A stretch of 64,000 bases of DNA from Antedon mediterranea (GCF_964355755.1 NC_092678.1:7476922-7540921); one strand, 5' to 3'; counted from the stretch's first letter, positions 37,301 to 52,300 are shown. The notes: generated by a model not told the origin, from the letters alone. Program-made: numbers and translations.

Positions 37301-40300
37301 TCATTCATGCACAACTACGCCCATGTTCATCATATCACCTTTCTTCTTACACAATCTTTGTATGTAAAAATTGTATACATTTATTAATAGAACAATATCA
37401 TAAAAAATGTACTATAATTTAATTCAGATTGATGTGGTTTAGATACTAAATAGCATAATTGAACAGATGTAAGTGTAACAATACAGTGGCCATTTTAAGG
37501 AGTCCGCTGTCATGTTGGTATCCCTTTTCTTGCTCCTAGTTCACTCTTTACTTAATTATTTACACTCTTTGGTATTTCTATATTTTTTATTAATTGGTAG
37601 TTCACTCACCAGAGTCTTTTTACCAAAGTTGAATGGCGTGATGAGAAGCGTCGTAAAAGCAATCGGATCAACTTTTAATTCTGTGTACACATAATTTAAT
37701 AAACCTTCAACGACATCTAAATTTAGTGTAAACTGTAAAACAAAACATTGGATTAAATAATTAAATTATTTGATTATTGAATTTCCTCAAATGTATCTAT
37801 AGTACCAGTGAGAAAATCTTTATTGTTAGAGAGAACATGCATCTGCTCATCATTCTGTTGATGAGGATCATCATTCTGTTGATGAAGTATCATCATTCTG
37901 TTGATGAAGTATCATCATTCTGTTAATGACAGTCATCTTTCTTTTAAATGAGGTACATCATCCTGTTGTTGATAAACATCATTTTGTTGATGAGAACGAA
38001 CCTGCATTTTGTTGATGAGGAATAATTCTGTTGTATGAGGGTCATCATTCTGTGGAAAAATCTTTATTGTTAGAGAGAACATGCATCTGCTCATTCAATT
38101 CTTGGGTCGGAGTAAACAACTTCAAGATTCAATTTTTTGTCACATAAAATTTAAATGTAATTTCTTTTTCAGTGGTTTCAAAATAAAATACAAATAAAAC
38201 ACACAATTGAATAAACATAAGTATGACAAATTTACATTACTGTATACTAGTAGTATACTGTAAGTATAAATGAATGTGTCATCATTTGCGGTAAAAATAT
38301 GGTATGCAAGAATCAATTTGATTGGTTTGTGATTTGACATTTTTGTTGTTTTTCTTGTACGCTATTCTGATACCTTTCACCTCCAAACTCTAAATCGGTG
38401 TGTGGTTTACACTAGCTGCTAGCATTACCTAGTGCATACCTAGGGAGAATTATACAATCTCCATTGGTCTGAACAGGCTCTTAGTTGAATAAGGGCAATA
38501 ACAATACAATGTGTCCAATAGGTTACAAATTGTGAACGCCTACCTTTTCTTGTTCTAGAAGAGGTTTTAATGGATAAACCACTTTTGAACTTGCTCTGCA
38601 ATCTGGGTGGAGTGCATCAAACCCATACACTTTTCTGTCTTTATTTTTCTTGTGAGTTGCCACCACACATGGAAAGAAGAGTTGCGGGGTGGGGTTGTCA
38701 TCTGTCAGCACTCCTGCTCTTACTGCTGAACTACCAAGGTCAATAATAACAACAGGCTATACAAAACAATAACACATTAGAATACTTCATCTGTAATATG
38801 CAAATAATATAAATCAGGCTGCAAACCATTGTGGACTTCAAACTGAATGACTTTCTACTAGTATTCAGAAGTCTTTTCTGAATTGTGTACAGTACTTTTA
38901 CATGAGAAACATAAAAGAATCTACAGTAAAATAGTCCCATTTTTGGCACTGCATTATTAAAAATATTATTAATGCACTGCAGCTAGAACACAAGAGGGCA
39001 GCAATATGATTTGAGCAAGAAAATCTTCCAGTTCATTGTCCAGTACAGTGACTATTTAAAGTTTATATGTATTTTTTATAATTTAAATGAACAAAATAAA
39101 AATATCGTTCATCAAAGTACTACCAATATCCATTTTAAAAACCCTTAAAAAAAGACAAAATTTGTCAAGAACACAAATTTGGCCGTATATAACCATGTGC
39201 AAAATTTGAAAGAAATCCATTTTTGTTAGTCTGCCACTATTTTTGATATTTCTTTGATTCTTACAGACAATGGCTCTTAAAGTTTATATGTAGTTTTTAA
39301 ACCAGGAAATCGCTTCATCACTTGCATAACACATTTAATCTCTACCTTATAAATAATGTTCAAAAAAAAGAGAAATATTCAAAAATAAGATTTGTGTTCT
39401 CTCATATTTCACCATAATTATGAAACCTTAGATTGAATAAACATCTGCATTCAAGCACAAGTCTCAACTACTGCTGGAACTCTTTATGTATGTACTCACA
39501 TGTTTACTGTTTCGCATTAAGGCCAATTTACAAAGAAGAGTGGTAAAGGTAGTAAAAATATAGAAACTATATGTTATTCCTTATGACCATTTACATACAA
39601 TGCAGACAGCGTTTTCCGCTTACCGTTAAGCTCGTCTGTGTAAATTGGTTGGGTATACTGTATAATATTGTTGGGGATTTCAGATTTTGTTTCTTGGCTT
39701 TCAATTTTTTTTTTCAATTTAAACAGATATGTTTTACAATACCATGGAATCTCCGTAAACAGACATCCTCAAGACTGAGTGAGAAAAGTGCACATTTACC
39801 AGAGTTTTGACAGATTGAAGACTACATGATATTTCTTTTCTCTGCATTTGAAACACAGTTGTCTAGTCATTTACATGGTAATTCAAGGTAACTTTCTTAC
39901 CTGATTCTCAGTGATGTATCTCAACATATGACAATATTCCCCCAGTAATCTCAGAAATATTTGATAATAAAACATCTCATTTTTATCACACTCTGTGTTT
40001 CCTGTATCATTTCCTTTGTTTGGTCACCTAGGTAGGGGTCCGGGACCGCGACAGAACGAGAACGGATGGGGACCCTCCAAAGAAATTGCATTTTATTTGT
40101 CAGGCATTTGTATGATTTGTTTTTATTTTTTTGAATGCGCCTTGAGCACTCTTGAGTGGTATGTGCGCTATAAAATCCTGTTATTATTATTATTATTATT
40201 ATTATTATCATGGTTAGGTTATGGTCTATGATACTAGGAAATACATGTGATATTAATACCAAATATTGCAATGATAAAATCTAGATACAACACCGAGAAC

Positions 40301-43300
40301 CGAGTGTTTAACCATCCATTTTAAGTTCCTTTTATTTTATTGGTTTTGTAAACAAGGAAATGACCAAATTTATTTTTTACTACAACACCATATGAACCTA
40401 CCTTTGTGTATCTTCTTGATAAGGTTGCACCAATTCCTCCACAATCTTTAGCCTCAGCAATCAGAGCTTTCCTCCAATCTTCAAGTTCTGTTTTCGTTCC
40501 ACACCTCAAAAGCAGCACCCTACCTTTCTAGAGATAAATAGAATTTGTAAGATTTTGTTATTTAACTAAATTATCAGCAATTGTCAATCATCTTCTTTAA
40601 ATATGCTACTTCCGCGTACACAAGGAATTTAATGATACGTGATAGCAAACTAGCGTATTTAGGCCATGTTTCCGCAGCCAAAAATTAATCGATAAACTGC
40701 CTGTGGAAACAGGGTTTAACCGATTCTGCTCGAGAAAAATTAAACAATAATATTATCTAATTCAAATCGGATAATTATCAGCTAAACGCGATAATGTTTA
40801 ACCTTGCTGCATTGTGATTGGGCACTCTGTAATGACTGATGATGTACACTTTAAAAAAAAAATTATTACCTCATTGGTCAAAAAATTAACCAATCAATTT
40901 TGTTTTGGTTGCGGAAACACGGCCATAGACACAATTAATTCAAAGCTTACGAGTAAATTCACCTTGTACAAAGCATTGTGTGGATGCTCATGGGAAGTAA
41001 TTTCATGATTGACGTAACTTTATCTCAGATGTGAGGCCATCTGAACATAATACATGATACATAGATAGTTTTAATTAATTTGACTTAGTGAACATACTTT
41101 AAACATGAACTTTCCAATTGTACAACTTTGTTATCATATACTTTTTTGCCAGTCAGTGGTTTCTAGATTTAAGGACATGTTTTGTTTTGTATAGAGACCA
41201 CTGATCATTTTGAATAAATAAAATTGCATACTTTCTAACCACTCATACTTCATTGAATGTTATGTCAACATATCTACAATCCTCAATTCATCATAATTAA
41301 TAATCCAAATGACGAATACAATTAGTCACTTGTGTGACAAACTTACTTCTTATTTGAATAGTCTATTTTAATAGCATGTCAACACTAATGTATTGCTCAT
41401 TAATTTCCTTAATTAATGACAATGATTCTAATAGAATATTAATTAGCAATCAATCACATAACAACTTTCGACAACACAAGTTGAGTTTAGAAGGTTATCC
41501 ATAGGCATTCTACACTATGCTACTTAACATAAAGCATCACGACAAGACAAATTTGAATTGTGACTAAGTGCTGTAGATAGGATTGAGTAATAAGCACTGA
41601 AATTGAATAAGTTCTGCAGTCAAATAAGTGAAATAGTAAAAGTAAAAAAAGCACTGTTACAGTCTAATAAGTGCTGTAATCAAATAAGTGACACAGTTAA
41701 ATAAGTGCTACGGTTAACAAAAGTGCTGCAGTCAATTATGCAACACAGTTATAAGTGCTGCAGTTGAATAAGGGCTGAAGTAAAATAAGTGCTGTAATCA
41801 ATTAAGTGACACAGTTAAATAAGTGCTACAGTTAACAAAAGTGCTGCAGTCAATTATGCAACACAGTTAAATAAGTGCTTCAGTTGAATAAGGGCTGAAG
41901 TAAAATAAGTGCTACAATCAAATAAGTGACACAGTTAAATAAGTGCTACAGTTAACAAAGGTGCTGCAGTCAATTAAGCAACACAGTTAAATAAGTGCTG
42001 CAGTTGGATAATGGCTGAAGTCAAATAATTAAGTGCTACAATCAAATAAGCACTACAGTGAAGTTCCCACGGTCAAATAAATATAGTGGAACCTTAAATT
42101 AAGTACCAGAAAACTGAATGCTATAGTCAAATAAGCACTGAATACTTTGTAAGAAATGTAGCACATCATTTACAAATACTTTCTATTAATAGCTGTCAAA
42201 TTCTTAGTAAAGGGTCACAGAATTGATGTGTTAGAACAGACAGGATTAACTTATAAAATTCACATAATTGAAAAGTTTCATTTGTTGAATTAAATGTTTT
42301 AAAACCAGTTTATAAGATAACAGCGACTGATCATCAATTATAGGTTAGAAATTTTCCGAGAAATGTTCTGGGGCTAAATGTGTTTAAAATAAAAAATGGT
42401 ATTTTAAATAACTCAGAATTTAGGTTATTTGTGCATATGTAAAATATTATGAATTTTGTTTTTTAATATTTATTTGATAGAATGTTAACACCAGATGAAC
42501 TAAAAAAACACTACCAAAATATGACATAGCAGAGATTGTTTCAGAAGGGGTTCAACAAATTTTAAACTATAGTTTATAGGTGGTTATATAAAAAGAATTA
42601 TCTGTAAAATCAATAGTTTTAACCTGAATATTTAACCTTTCGATAGAAAAAATAGATGCTTACAATTTGTGCTGAATTTATCCAGAACCAAGTGTAGGCA
42701 GCGGGGTTTGTAGGGTTCTACAGAACCTCCCCTTTTCCATAGTGCCCTTGAAGCTAGAGACAAGCAGTGATTTTTTTACCAGCAGACAAATTATTTTCAT
42801 CTACTAGACTACTATCTTTTCATCAGTTGCTTAGGCCTACGCACGCCTGCACTTTCCACTTTTTGAGGAAGTTTAAATGCTTTCAGTTGCACCTGCTAAG
42901 TCATGGCTACAAACAGCAATTAGTATAGAAAACTGGAATGATTACTTAGGCCTAAACAATTTGTGTCTGGTGATTGTTCTGATATGACTGAACTTTTTAA
43001 ACAATAGAAGTTCTGCAACCAGATGTTTGAAACGACATGTTGAATTTTAGGGCACGTGATAATTCGTAACAACCAGAGACATTCTCTAAAATTTGAAACC
43101 ATTATACAATGTTTGGCAAAAAGCCTCAATTATATTAAATGTGTTTTAAAACAAAATCAGAAACTTTTTTGATAATAAGAAAACAATTTGATTGTAGAAT
43201 GTTGCATTGTAAGTGTGTGAGAGTCGGCTATGTAATAATTTTACATATTCTAGAAATCAAAGCGTTATGGCTACACAAATTTGGTTTAGACTCTCTCTAA

Positions 43301-46300
43301 AGTCATAATACAATGGCCTACAATACAATTATCTCAAATACGGAAATAGTCGCCTATTTTGTAGGCAGTTCTCAAAACAAAAACCAACATCTTAACATCT
43401 CATCAACAGAAAATGTAATGTGAGTACAGCATCTTGCCTCAATACCGCTTTTACACTGCAAGCAAAAGTTCAGTGTTTATTGGGAATTGTGCACAACTTT
43501 GGTTAGTGCTGCAAAACCGATAAAAGTTACATTTTATTTCTACTAAACTTACCGTATCTGTTACTTCGATTGCTTTACTGCCTATATCGTTAACTCTTCC
43601 ACCAACTAGTTGAATGTAACCTAAAGATTTTCTTGTTTTATGATCCTATAAAAAGTAATAACATTTATTTTTATGGTAGTGGCATAATTGAAAGAACATA
43701 ACCTCCTGACCACACAGACCTTAAGCTGATTTTCCACTAGGCGAATTTATTCGTTTCGAAGAGAAAAAAAATCGCCTACTCTCTTTCAACTACATAAGTG
43801 AATATCTGCGACGTTCATGTTCCTCACATAGTTGCCGAGCATTTCGATTCGCATGAGTGCTCATGAAAACATCATAGCTCATTTCCTGAGCTTTGATTGG
43901 TTGCGCAATATTTCGCTTCGCAAAAAGTACAAACAATTCGAACTACAATTCGTCGAAGAAGGGAGTATGACAGACAGAAACTCGAATACGATTCACGCGA
44001 ACAAATTCGCCTAGTGGAAAATCAGCTTTAGTGCTGCTGGTCTTACTATCAGCAATAATTCCAAGCTTAGCAAAATTTCAATTTCAACATCTCAGCAATA
44101 AGTGTTTATAGCTTAATCTCAACAATCAATAAGATTGGCTTATTAATCTCAATGTAGGCCTGTCTTAGAAACCAATGATGGTTTCACCAAATCTCAATGT
44201 AGGTCTCAGTTTGGCTTAAATCTCACTGGAGCATCTTAACAATCAGTTCAGCTTGCGCCAAACCTAGTAGAAGACAATTCAGCATTAAAAAAAATTAACA
44301 AAGATATAAATACCTCATAAACACAATAAATACCTCATAGTAGAATAAGTTCCCTTCTTTTGCACGAAAGTACCGCTTTTTCCACTTTTTGATAAATGAC
44401 GCCCTCCTCCTTCCCATTGGTAACTTTTCCATGTACCCTTCCATATTGACCACCTCGCTCCGGATCTTGGGCTTTTCTTGGACATGAGGATTGAGAGGTG
44501 TGCGTCTTTGAACATTTGTAAATATATCTTTTAATAAAGGTACCTAAATAAGAAAAATTGTAGAATTATAAAATCTACTATAATTTGTTTAGTTTAATAT
44601 CTAGATATATTAGAATAAAAAGAGATGAAAAAAAATATAAAAAATATAATATGTATTATATTTAGTGGCATAGCCAAATATGATGTTACAGGCAACATTC
44701 GTTTTTCTACAAAATGAGCAAAAATCGTCATGCTAGGCTAGTTAGGCTTATTTACTTTCATTTCTGCTATTAGTCTAGTTTTAAAAGGGCACTTCAGATA
44801 TACTGTAAGAAATAGGGGGTTCATTGAACCCTTGAACCAACCCTACCCCGATTACAGGCTAAATGTTCACCAAATTAATTATCTAATTATTAAAAAAGAA
44901 CAGGAATTATAGGTCAACTACATTTCAACTTCTATTATAGTGAAAACAATATCTCTACCACGTGACACTTTCAAATTGCTTCCCTTTGAATAGGATAATA
45001 GTATCAAGTGAAATTTTAAAATTTCTGGTAAAATGTTCAACTCTTAAGATACTGTAAATTCCCCTTTTGATTATAGGTATAATTTAATTTCCTTGTGTTC
45101 TCTTCATGTTTGTCGATACATGTCAATCATCTGTGTTGTGTTCCTTATTGTAGAATGATAGAAAGAATAAAAGGGTAAAAAAATGCTTTTTAATGAGTGT
45201 GAAAAAACGAAAGGACAAACATCATCATTAACATGAGTGGTTGCACTATAAATTAAAGGGGTTGTCATAAAGTACACTACTCAATGGCTGAAAGGTAGAT
45301 TTAATATTTTTTCGTAATGTCTTTAAATGGTATCTCCAACTTTAAAATGTTGTGCTAGAGGACTTTTTGGTAAGATAGGAATCCAGAGTTTCAATGACAA
45401 TGTACAAACGCTAACCGGTAACTGTTTGTAATAAAATATAAATTGATTTCTTCTTTCAATTTATATAATTTTTCCAGAATAAGTCCTCTATAATTTTCAT
45501 AAATGAGGTCTTATTGCTTCTGCTGTGAAAAAGTAACTGATTAATAACCGTGTAAATAAATTATCTGAAATTTCTTGGAGGCAGATATAGGGCAAATTTT
45601 CAATAGCCTGTCAAGTGGCAGCATAAAAATAATGGTTAAAAACCTCCAAATTATTGGGGTTATCGTTCAACATAATTTTAGATAAATTTTTTGAGCGGCT
45701 GCTGTAGCTTGAAGGTTTGACCGCTTGATACATTTTGGGTAACTTTTTTTTTAAATGACCAACCACTAATTTAAATGTTATTTGGGAGGATCTAAAAACT
45801 ATTTTTTCAAAAATAAACGGCTCTGTTTGTAGGCCTAGCTAATATTGGATTTAAAAAGAAAAACATTTTAAACTAAAGTGTACTCCGAGAGTACAAACCT
45901 CTGCCTACTGTAAAATTCTCCAACAGTAAAAAAGTTTGTTGTGACCTGAACTTATGACCTTTTCCCCTCAAAATCGAACGCGTCCGAGCTTTTGGGGCAT
46001 AGATCATTGTGGCCCAATTTGGCCAGATTCGGATGAAAACTGTGGCCTCCAGGCTGTACCATGAATTTCTGCCAAGAAGTTGATCAACCGATTGAAAAAA
46101 AAAATCTTGTAATTCTTTACAAGTGTGAACATTGAAGTGAAAGTAGAAGGAAACTTTATTATGTGGATGATAAAATAATTCATTATTATGTCATCTATAA
46201 ATAGGTATCATTTCATTTTTAATAAACCACCAATACGTTAATACAGGTCAATAGCTATTGAGGACGAAATAGTGTAATAATAATAAAAGATTTGATAATA

Positions 46301-49300
46301 TTATAAAGACACGCATAAATTGGAATTTTATATGTATGTATGTGAATTTAATTTTTTTGTCTTTGTTATTTAATAACACTAGACCTGCAATCTCTTGTAT
46401 TAAATGTGTATTCTAAGGTTAATTATGAAAACTAGAGAAAAGCAATGCACTAAAATAAGTAGCTTGCATCAAAAGTTCTCTCATAGACGTTTCTATAGGC
46501 CTAGCTTAGCTTAGTTTTGTAGGCCTAGCTGGTAAACAGTGGTACATACGAACATTGTCTGCTATAGGCCTAGCCTGATGTTGTCTCGTTGCTGTATTAA
46601 TTGTATTTCCTTTTTTTGAAGAATCCGTTAAATATTTTCGCTGTAAAGTTACGGTTCTTTTATTTGTTTACCGTTTCACATGATCGCTCGAAATGGGTGC
46701 ATCACATTATAGTACAATATGAAAATATCAATCTGTGCGCAATGCATAATGGTATTTATAGTGGGCCACTAAAATTATTAGAATCGACTTATTTTTCACA
46801 TTTTTAACCGTTAAAGACGAAAAAAATATTGCAATAGTCCATATAGTATTTATTTTTACATAAAGTGTAGTGTGTGACCTTAAATTAGGTAAAATGTAGG
46901 TCTAGTGTCTTTAACCTTATTTATAGAGGGTGGCCCAAAATAGCCAATAGGGCCTTCATATAAACATATAAAACAAGCATTATAAATACAACAAAGCAGG
47001 AAAAAATCACAAAAAAGAATTGAAATCACTATAAATATTATAGGAAATATTGGAGTACAAGTACAGAAATGTCAGCAATTTTGCTTGTTATTATTAATAT
47101 TTATAAAAATATTTCTTTGTAATTGTATATAATTATTAATGATATATACTCAGAGATTTGTACCTTTTTGTCATTTGCTGTAACCTAACGGACTCATTTT
47201 CTTTTCTTCAATCCTTTTAATGTATGATGAAAAATGTTAAACTTCAAATTGTATACAAATTGCAATAAAGATTATTGATTGATCTTATTGTTTTTGCATT
47301 TTTTTAAATCATACCTTTCTATGTATATAAAATCAAAACTAAAGTGTTAAGTAATAACATTATATTAATTGACTTGTTCAATATTATAGGCCTACAGTAT
47401 ATTTTTGTTCAACCTTATAATATTAAATTAAGTTCATCGTTACGTTTCCAACCATGTTTCCTTTTCCCAATTTATGATTAATTGCTAAATGATATGGAAA
47501 ATAACTTTTTGATAAAAATAGCCATTTTATATCAAGGTTAAACAGCGTATGATTCACCGCTTTCCTGCAGACTAAATGCTGTGAGAACCGTACCCGGCTA
47601 AAATGGTTAAGTTCACTACATAATACATTGCTACAGTAAATTAAAAGAGGATTTATATTTCTACTGTTTAAATAATAAATGAAATAAATAGAAAAAATAA
47701 AGAACATTTTAGAAATAATTAATAAGATATAAGTTTAATAGTAGTAGTTGTTATTTTGTTATTATTATATACTTTTTATTTTCTATTTCATTATAATACA
47801 ATAGTACATGTACATAAATAACAATAATTTTCAAAACAATCAGTACAGTAAATATATTGTATTGCATGAAAAATATTAGTGACTATTAATAAAATAATAA
47901 TAAAGTTTAAAAAATGGAAAAAAAAACAAAATGTTTGCGATACTTACAGGATTCCATTTTTTGACGTTATCCTTCTCTTCCAATTTCAGTTTGTCTCCTT
48001 TATTTTTCCCGTCAAACTTAATTGGTCCGTCGTATCTATAAATAGCATCATCTATTGGCTGTTCTTCAATAGATGTGTCGGCCAGCATGATAAGAGATTT
48101 ACGTTCAATCGCTTCGTACTTATTATCAACTAAAACGGATGCATACTCATTATCTAGCCAGGAAGTACTATCTCCACCTGAGCTCTGATCGTTAGTGTGC
48201 GTATCACTTCCCGGCAGGACAACCAACGGCTGCGAATCTAGTAATTCCTCATCGTCAGTTTCATGTCGGACATTCTCATACTCCCCATTAGCTTCCTCTG
48301 TCCCACTTTGAAGTTCAACATCGTTATCAGGTTTTTCATACGTTGATTCGTGATCGGAAGTTGGGAAATCACTACCTTCATCGGCATTCTCATAAGGACT
48401 GTTGTCTTTATCAGAGCACCGGTAGCCACTTGTGTCATTCGAATCTGGATCTTGGTATGGTTGTTCACCATCTGATTGCCGGTCAATATGTGGATCATAT
48501 TTTAATCCCATGCCGTTCAGTTTTGGCAGTTCATATTGGTTATCAGCATTGTTTGGGTCGTCGCCACAAACCTCTGTGTAATCACCAGACAACGTTTGTA
48601 ATTCTTCACTCGTTGGTAAAGACGTACAAACTGAACTTAATGTACTAGTCGGTGTTGGAATATAATTATTGCTCCTGTTTGTGGGAGACTTTGGAAGAGA
48701 AGAAACGTCAGGAAGATCCACATCGGCAGATAAATCTTCCAATTGCAAACCATTAAGTCCATGTTTTATTCCATTCATATCTCGCAATAATGAAGAATCT
48801 TTGCTTTGTTCGGGAACATAATTTGTTCCATTTGTAAATTTTAAAGGTTCATTTCCAATTGTTTCGCTCTCTTTCCGAGCAATGAGATCATTGACGGAGC
48901 ACTTTGGCTCATCTTTCTTTGTCATGGCAACCTGCATGGCTGTAACCTCTGCAGCTAGATTATTCACAAAATCCTCACAAAACTTTAAGTCGGACACGCC
49001 TATCTTTTTAGGCTTTGGTTTCGTTGGAGGACCAACTTTTTTAACAGGGGCAGGCTGTTCTTTTACTGTAGGTGGAACTTTTTCGATGCGTAATGGCGGT
49101 TTTTCTTCTTCTAAAGGTGAAACCTCAGAGTCATCACTGTCTTGATAAGATGTGGTGAAATCATCCGAACTATGCGTGTATTCCTCACTTATTACTGAAC
49201 CAGTGTCAGATAATATACTGTTGTTTTCCCATTCGTCGGCCATAAGCTGAAAAACGATTGGAAAAAATAGTTACTCCATAATACTATTAAAAAAATGTCC

Positions 49301-52300
49301 TCACTTGCTCTAGTACTATTATAGCTGTGGTAAATGGGACTCCATTAATATCAAAATACTTTTTTAAAAATAGTTCTTTACATAACCATTTTATTTCTAA
49401 AGGCTGAAGAACTGAGAGATTAAAGATTGACCTTAATTCTACAAACATGTTGGTACACCAAGAAGGTTAAAAACTTCATAAACACAATTTTAATCCTTAC
49501 GTTAATGAATTAAATTTATAACTTCAAAAAATGTTTGTAAATCACAAAAAATGTTTTCTTCCACCCAAATTTGATGAATGTGTGATTTTTATTATATTTA
49601 TATTGTATTTTTATGTATAATTGAATAAAATAAACCAGTGATTTAGTTCAGATCCATCGAAATCAGAAAATGTCAATGCTAAAGATAGGACAAGTTTAGC
49701 ACTTCATTTTACAATTTTTTTATCTCTCCTATTTAAAACTCCTGGATCTGTCACTGTGTGCACCACTCTATCATGAAGTGAAGAGCTTTTGAAGCAGGAC
49801 GGCAGGATAACTACTAGTAGATTGCAATTAGGCTCCACCTCGATGGTGCATGCGTTTTATGTTGTTCAGTTGACATTAATTCAATAACCTTGAATTTCAA
49901 AGAATGAAAGGGCAATCTTCACATGTCAGTAATCATCATTGTGCGGTGTTCGTCCTACCGCCTTATTTCATAAAATTTATTTAAAGCAAGGAAGTGCACA
50001 CCCCGATCACCGAAAAACTCTTTGAATAGTGTACCAAGTTTAACATGCAATGTATGTACATTGCTTTATGTCCCATCCGAAAGAATTTTGCATAAGGAAA
50101 CAATTATTATGGCACAGACAGACTTGAACCCATGTCTATCACATATGTTAATCCAATCCGTTATCAGTAAACCATAACTCTCTGGTATATTACAGCACTC
50201 AAAATTCCCAGAAACATCAAATATTACCAAAAAAAAAACATCACACCAATAATTCCTCTACAAGTCTAAGCCAGAGTCTACATTCCCAATGGGATCCCAT
50301 GAACTTCCGCTACACTGGGATAAAAACACTTCACTTTTCCAGGTACTGAGAAAAATAAAATGCTTTGCAAATGATGACAAACATTATATATAAGGAGTTG
50401 ATTAGCTCATGACTGCAAGATTATTACTCCAGAAGCATGTCCATGTAAAACTGAGCTCTAGCCAGTTGCGTAACACAGGGAAATTGGTTCTCAAACGCTG
50501 GGTAGTTGCACTGGGGTTGCTCAAGCTTTTGGCCCTTGAGTTAGCCAGTGAGTGCTTATAGCCGCTATGCCACTGGTTCTTGCAAATTGCAACAGTGGGT
50601 TCTGAATTTCAAAGTGACTTGGGCCTCTCACTACTGTAAATGTCAAACTGTCGCTGCATAAAAGTTATTAATAATTTTATGGTGATAAAAAAAAGTTAAA
50701 CCTAAAAAAAGTTAAACCTAAAAAAAAGTTCTTCGAAGGCAAAACCAATTATAAGTATGAGTCAGTTACGCTGTATGATTCACGCCCATTTATAGAACTA
50801 AATACATATAGGCCTATGTGTGTGTTTATTATACAATATACTTTTAACCAAAGTAAGAAATCATCATATTTGCTATGACTATTAAAATATTTTGAATAAT
50901 ATATAAATGTGTCTTCATTTAATAAACTAAATGCAAAGAAAGTGCCTTGTGGACTTTTTGGACATAATTATTCTTAGACAATGAGAAGAAGACACACCAT
51001 CAAACTTGTCACTACAATTCTACATTACAGACAGAAATCACAAAAAAGACCTCATGAGAACACGTACTGCCCATAATTTTAAACAATGACCTTAACAAAC
51101 GAAATAATCTAACTTACTCAACTAAATGTAAAACACACAAAGATCTAGAATTACTAATTGAAATTGCAAGTGACAGAAAACAATGGAGGAACATCATCAT
51201 TGAAATTAGCAGCTGAAGTGGAGATCTCTTTACTTCAATTTAACACCGGTAAATGATTTAGTGGCATTTATCCATCTACAGTAGGAAGTAAACTCCTTTA
51301 TTCAATACTGGTTAACTCCACAAAACTGTTGAGTGTCGCTGATGCCTCTAAAATTTTGAGAAGCATTTCCTTAATATTTGTATCACATTTTAAAGTTTGA
51401 TTTAAAATTCTGTCTTTTCCTTTAAAACTTGACGACTTGGAAAAAGTAGTGTAGTATTGAAAATGAAAGAATGAATAAATCATTTATCATGGCACTGTCT
51501 TTGTATTTCCATTCATTTTCAATATGACACGTCGTACCTGATTCTGATCAGCACGCACAACCCTAGGCATACCCCTTCATTTTCAATATGACACGCCGTA
51601 CTTGATTCTGATCAGCATGCACAACCCTAGGCATACCCCTGCATTTTCAATATGACACGTTGTACTTGATTCTGATCAGCATGCACAACCCTAGGCATAC
51701 CCCTTCATTTTCAATATGACACGCCGTACTTGATTCTGATCAGCATGCACAACCCTAGGCATACCCCTGCATTTTCAATATGACACGTCGTACCTGATTC
51801 TGATCAGCATGCACAACCCTAGGCATACCCCTTCATTTTACCATTTCATATATATTTCAAACGCTGTCATTACAATGACTCACATTATACTAAAATAATA
51901 CTATACCATAACGTCAATACATACATTTCTGTGGTTCTTCGTGTGAAATATATTATCCTCCATCGTACATATATATTTAGCTCCCAGGCAAAATTACTAC
52001 TTTATACACGCCACTAAATCCATTTGTATTCATCTGCGTGGATGTTTTACACATACCATTCATTTTCAACTGATCCATACAAATGGATACGTTACACTTT
52101 GTTTCAATACAATACAAGGTCAGGTGCGTTATCAGCCAATTGTGTCACCTGATTTGTATCACATGTTTCATGACGATTCAAATTGTTTTATATCATGGTA
52201 TTATGTCAGAATACACATGACAGCTGGAAGCTATAAAAACTCTGAACCTCAAACGTTTTGGTAAAGCGGGTGACAGTAACTAACTTATCAATGGCATATG

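Larger units (their letters stand above)
28780..38756 (-). other. Gene C exons 8-16: full-length actin-fold domain
   Basis: Nine exons encode about 376 residues, the length of actin. Aligning by eye, IDLGSSAVRAG matches the first phosphate loop (D11, G13 and S14 kept, K18 to R). EQALMALYSY keeps the Gln-137 position. VVVNVGERIDIVP matches the second phosphate loop but with D154 to N and D157 to E. IYLSGGSTKLPGL matches the adenosine motif. The C terminus (KEEWRELGPTSITKWLGD) parallels the actin end but lacks the terminal Cys-Phe. The fold and possibly ATP binding look retained; hydrolysis may be reduced. It is an actin-related fold, not conventional actin. Confidence 0.85.
40402..44543 (-). 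other. Gene C exons 5-7: PH domain
   Basis: Exons 44543-44334, 43645-43553 and 40527-40402 give 143 residues. The PH signature is clear: MEGYMEKLP start, WKKRYFRAKEGNLFYYE for strands 2-3, GYIQLVGG, then RVLLLRC before a C-terminal helix with the invariant Trp in LEDWRKAL. Basic residues in the first loop (GRRRASFIKKWKKR) fit phosphoinositide binding. The 5' donor of exon 5 is tandemly duplicated 20 bases apart. Confidence 0.85.

Noticed and set aside
49243-49243. Taking the ATG at 49243 (MADEWEN) as the gene C start
   Set aside because: A strong acceptor (TTTTTCAG) precedes it by three bases and the upstream coiled-coil exons join in frame through the CTT codon.
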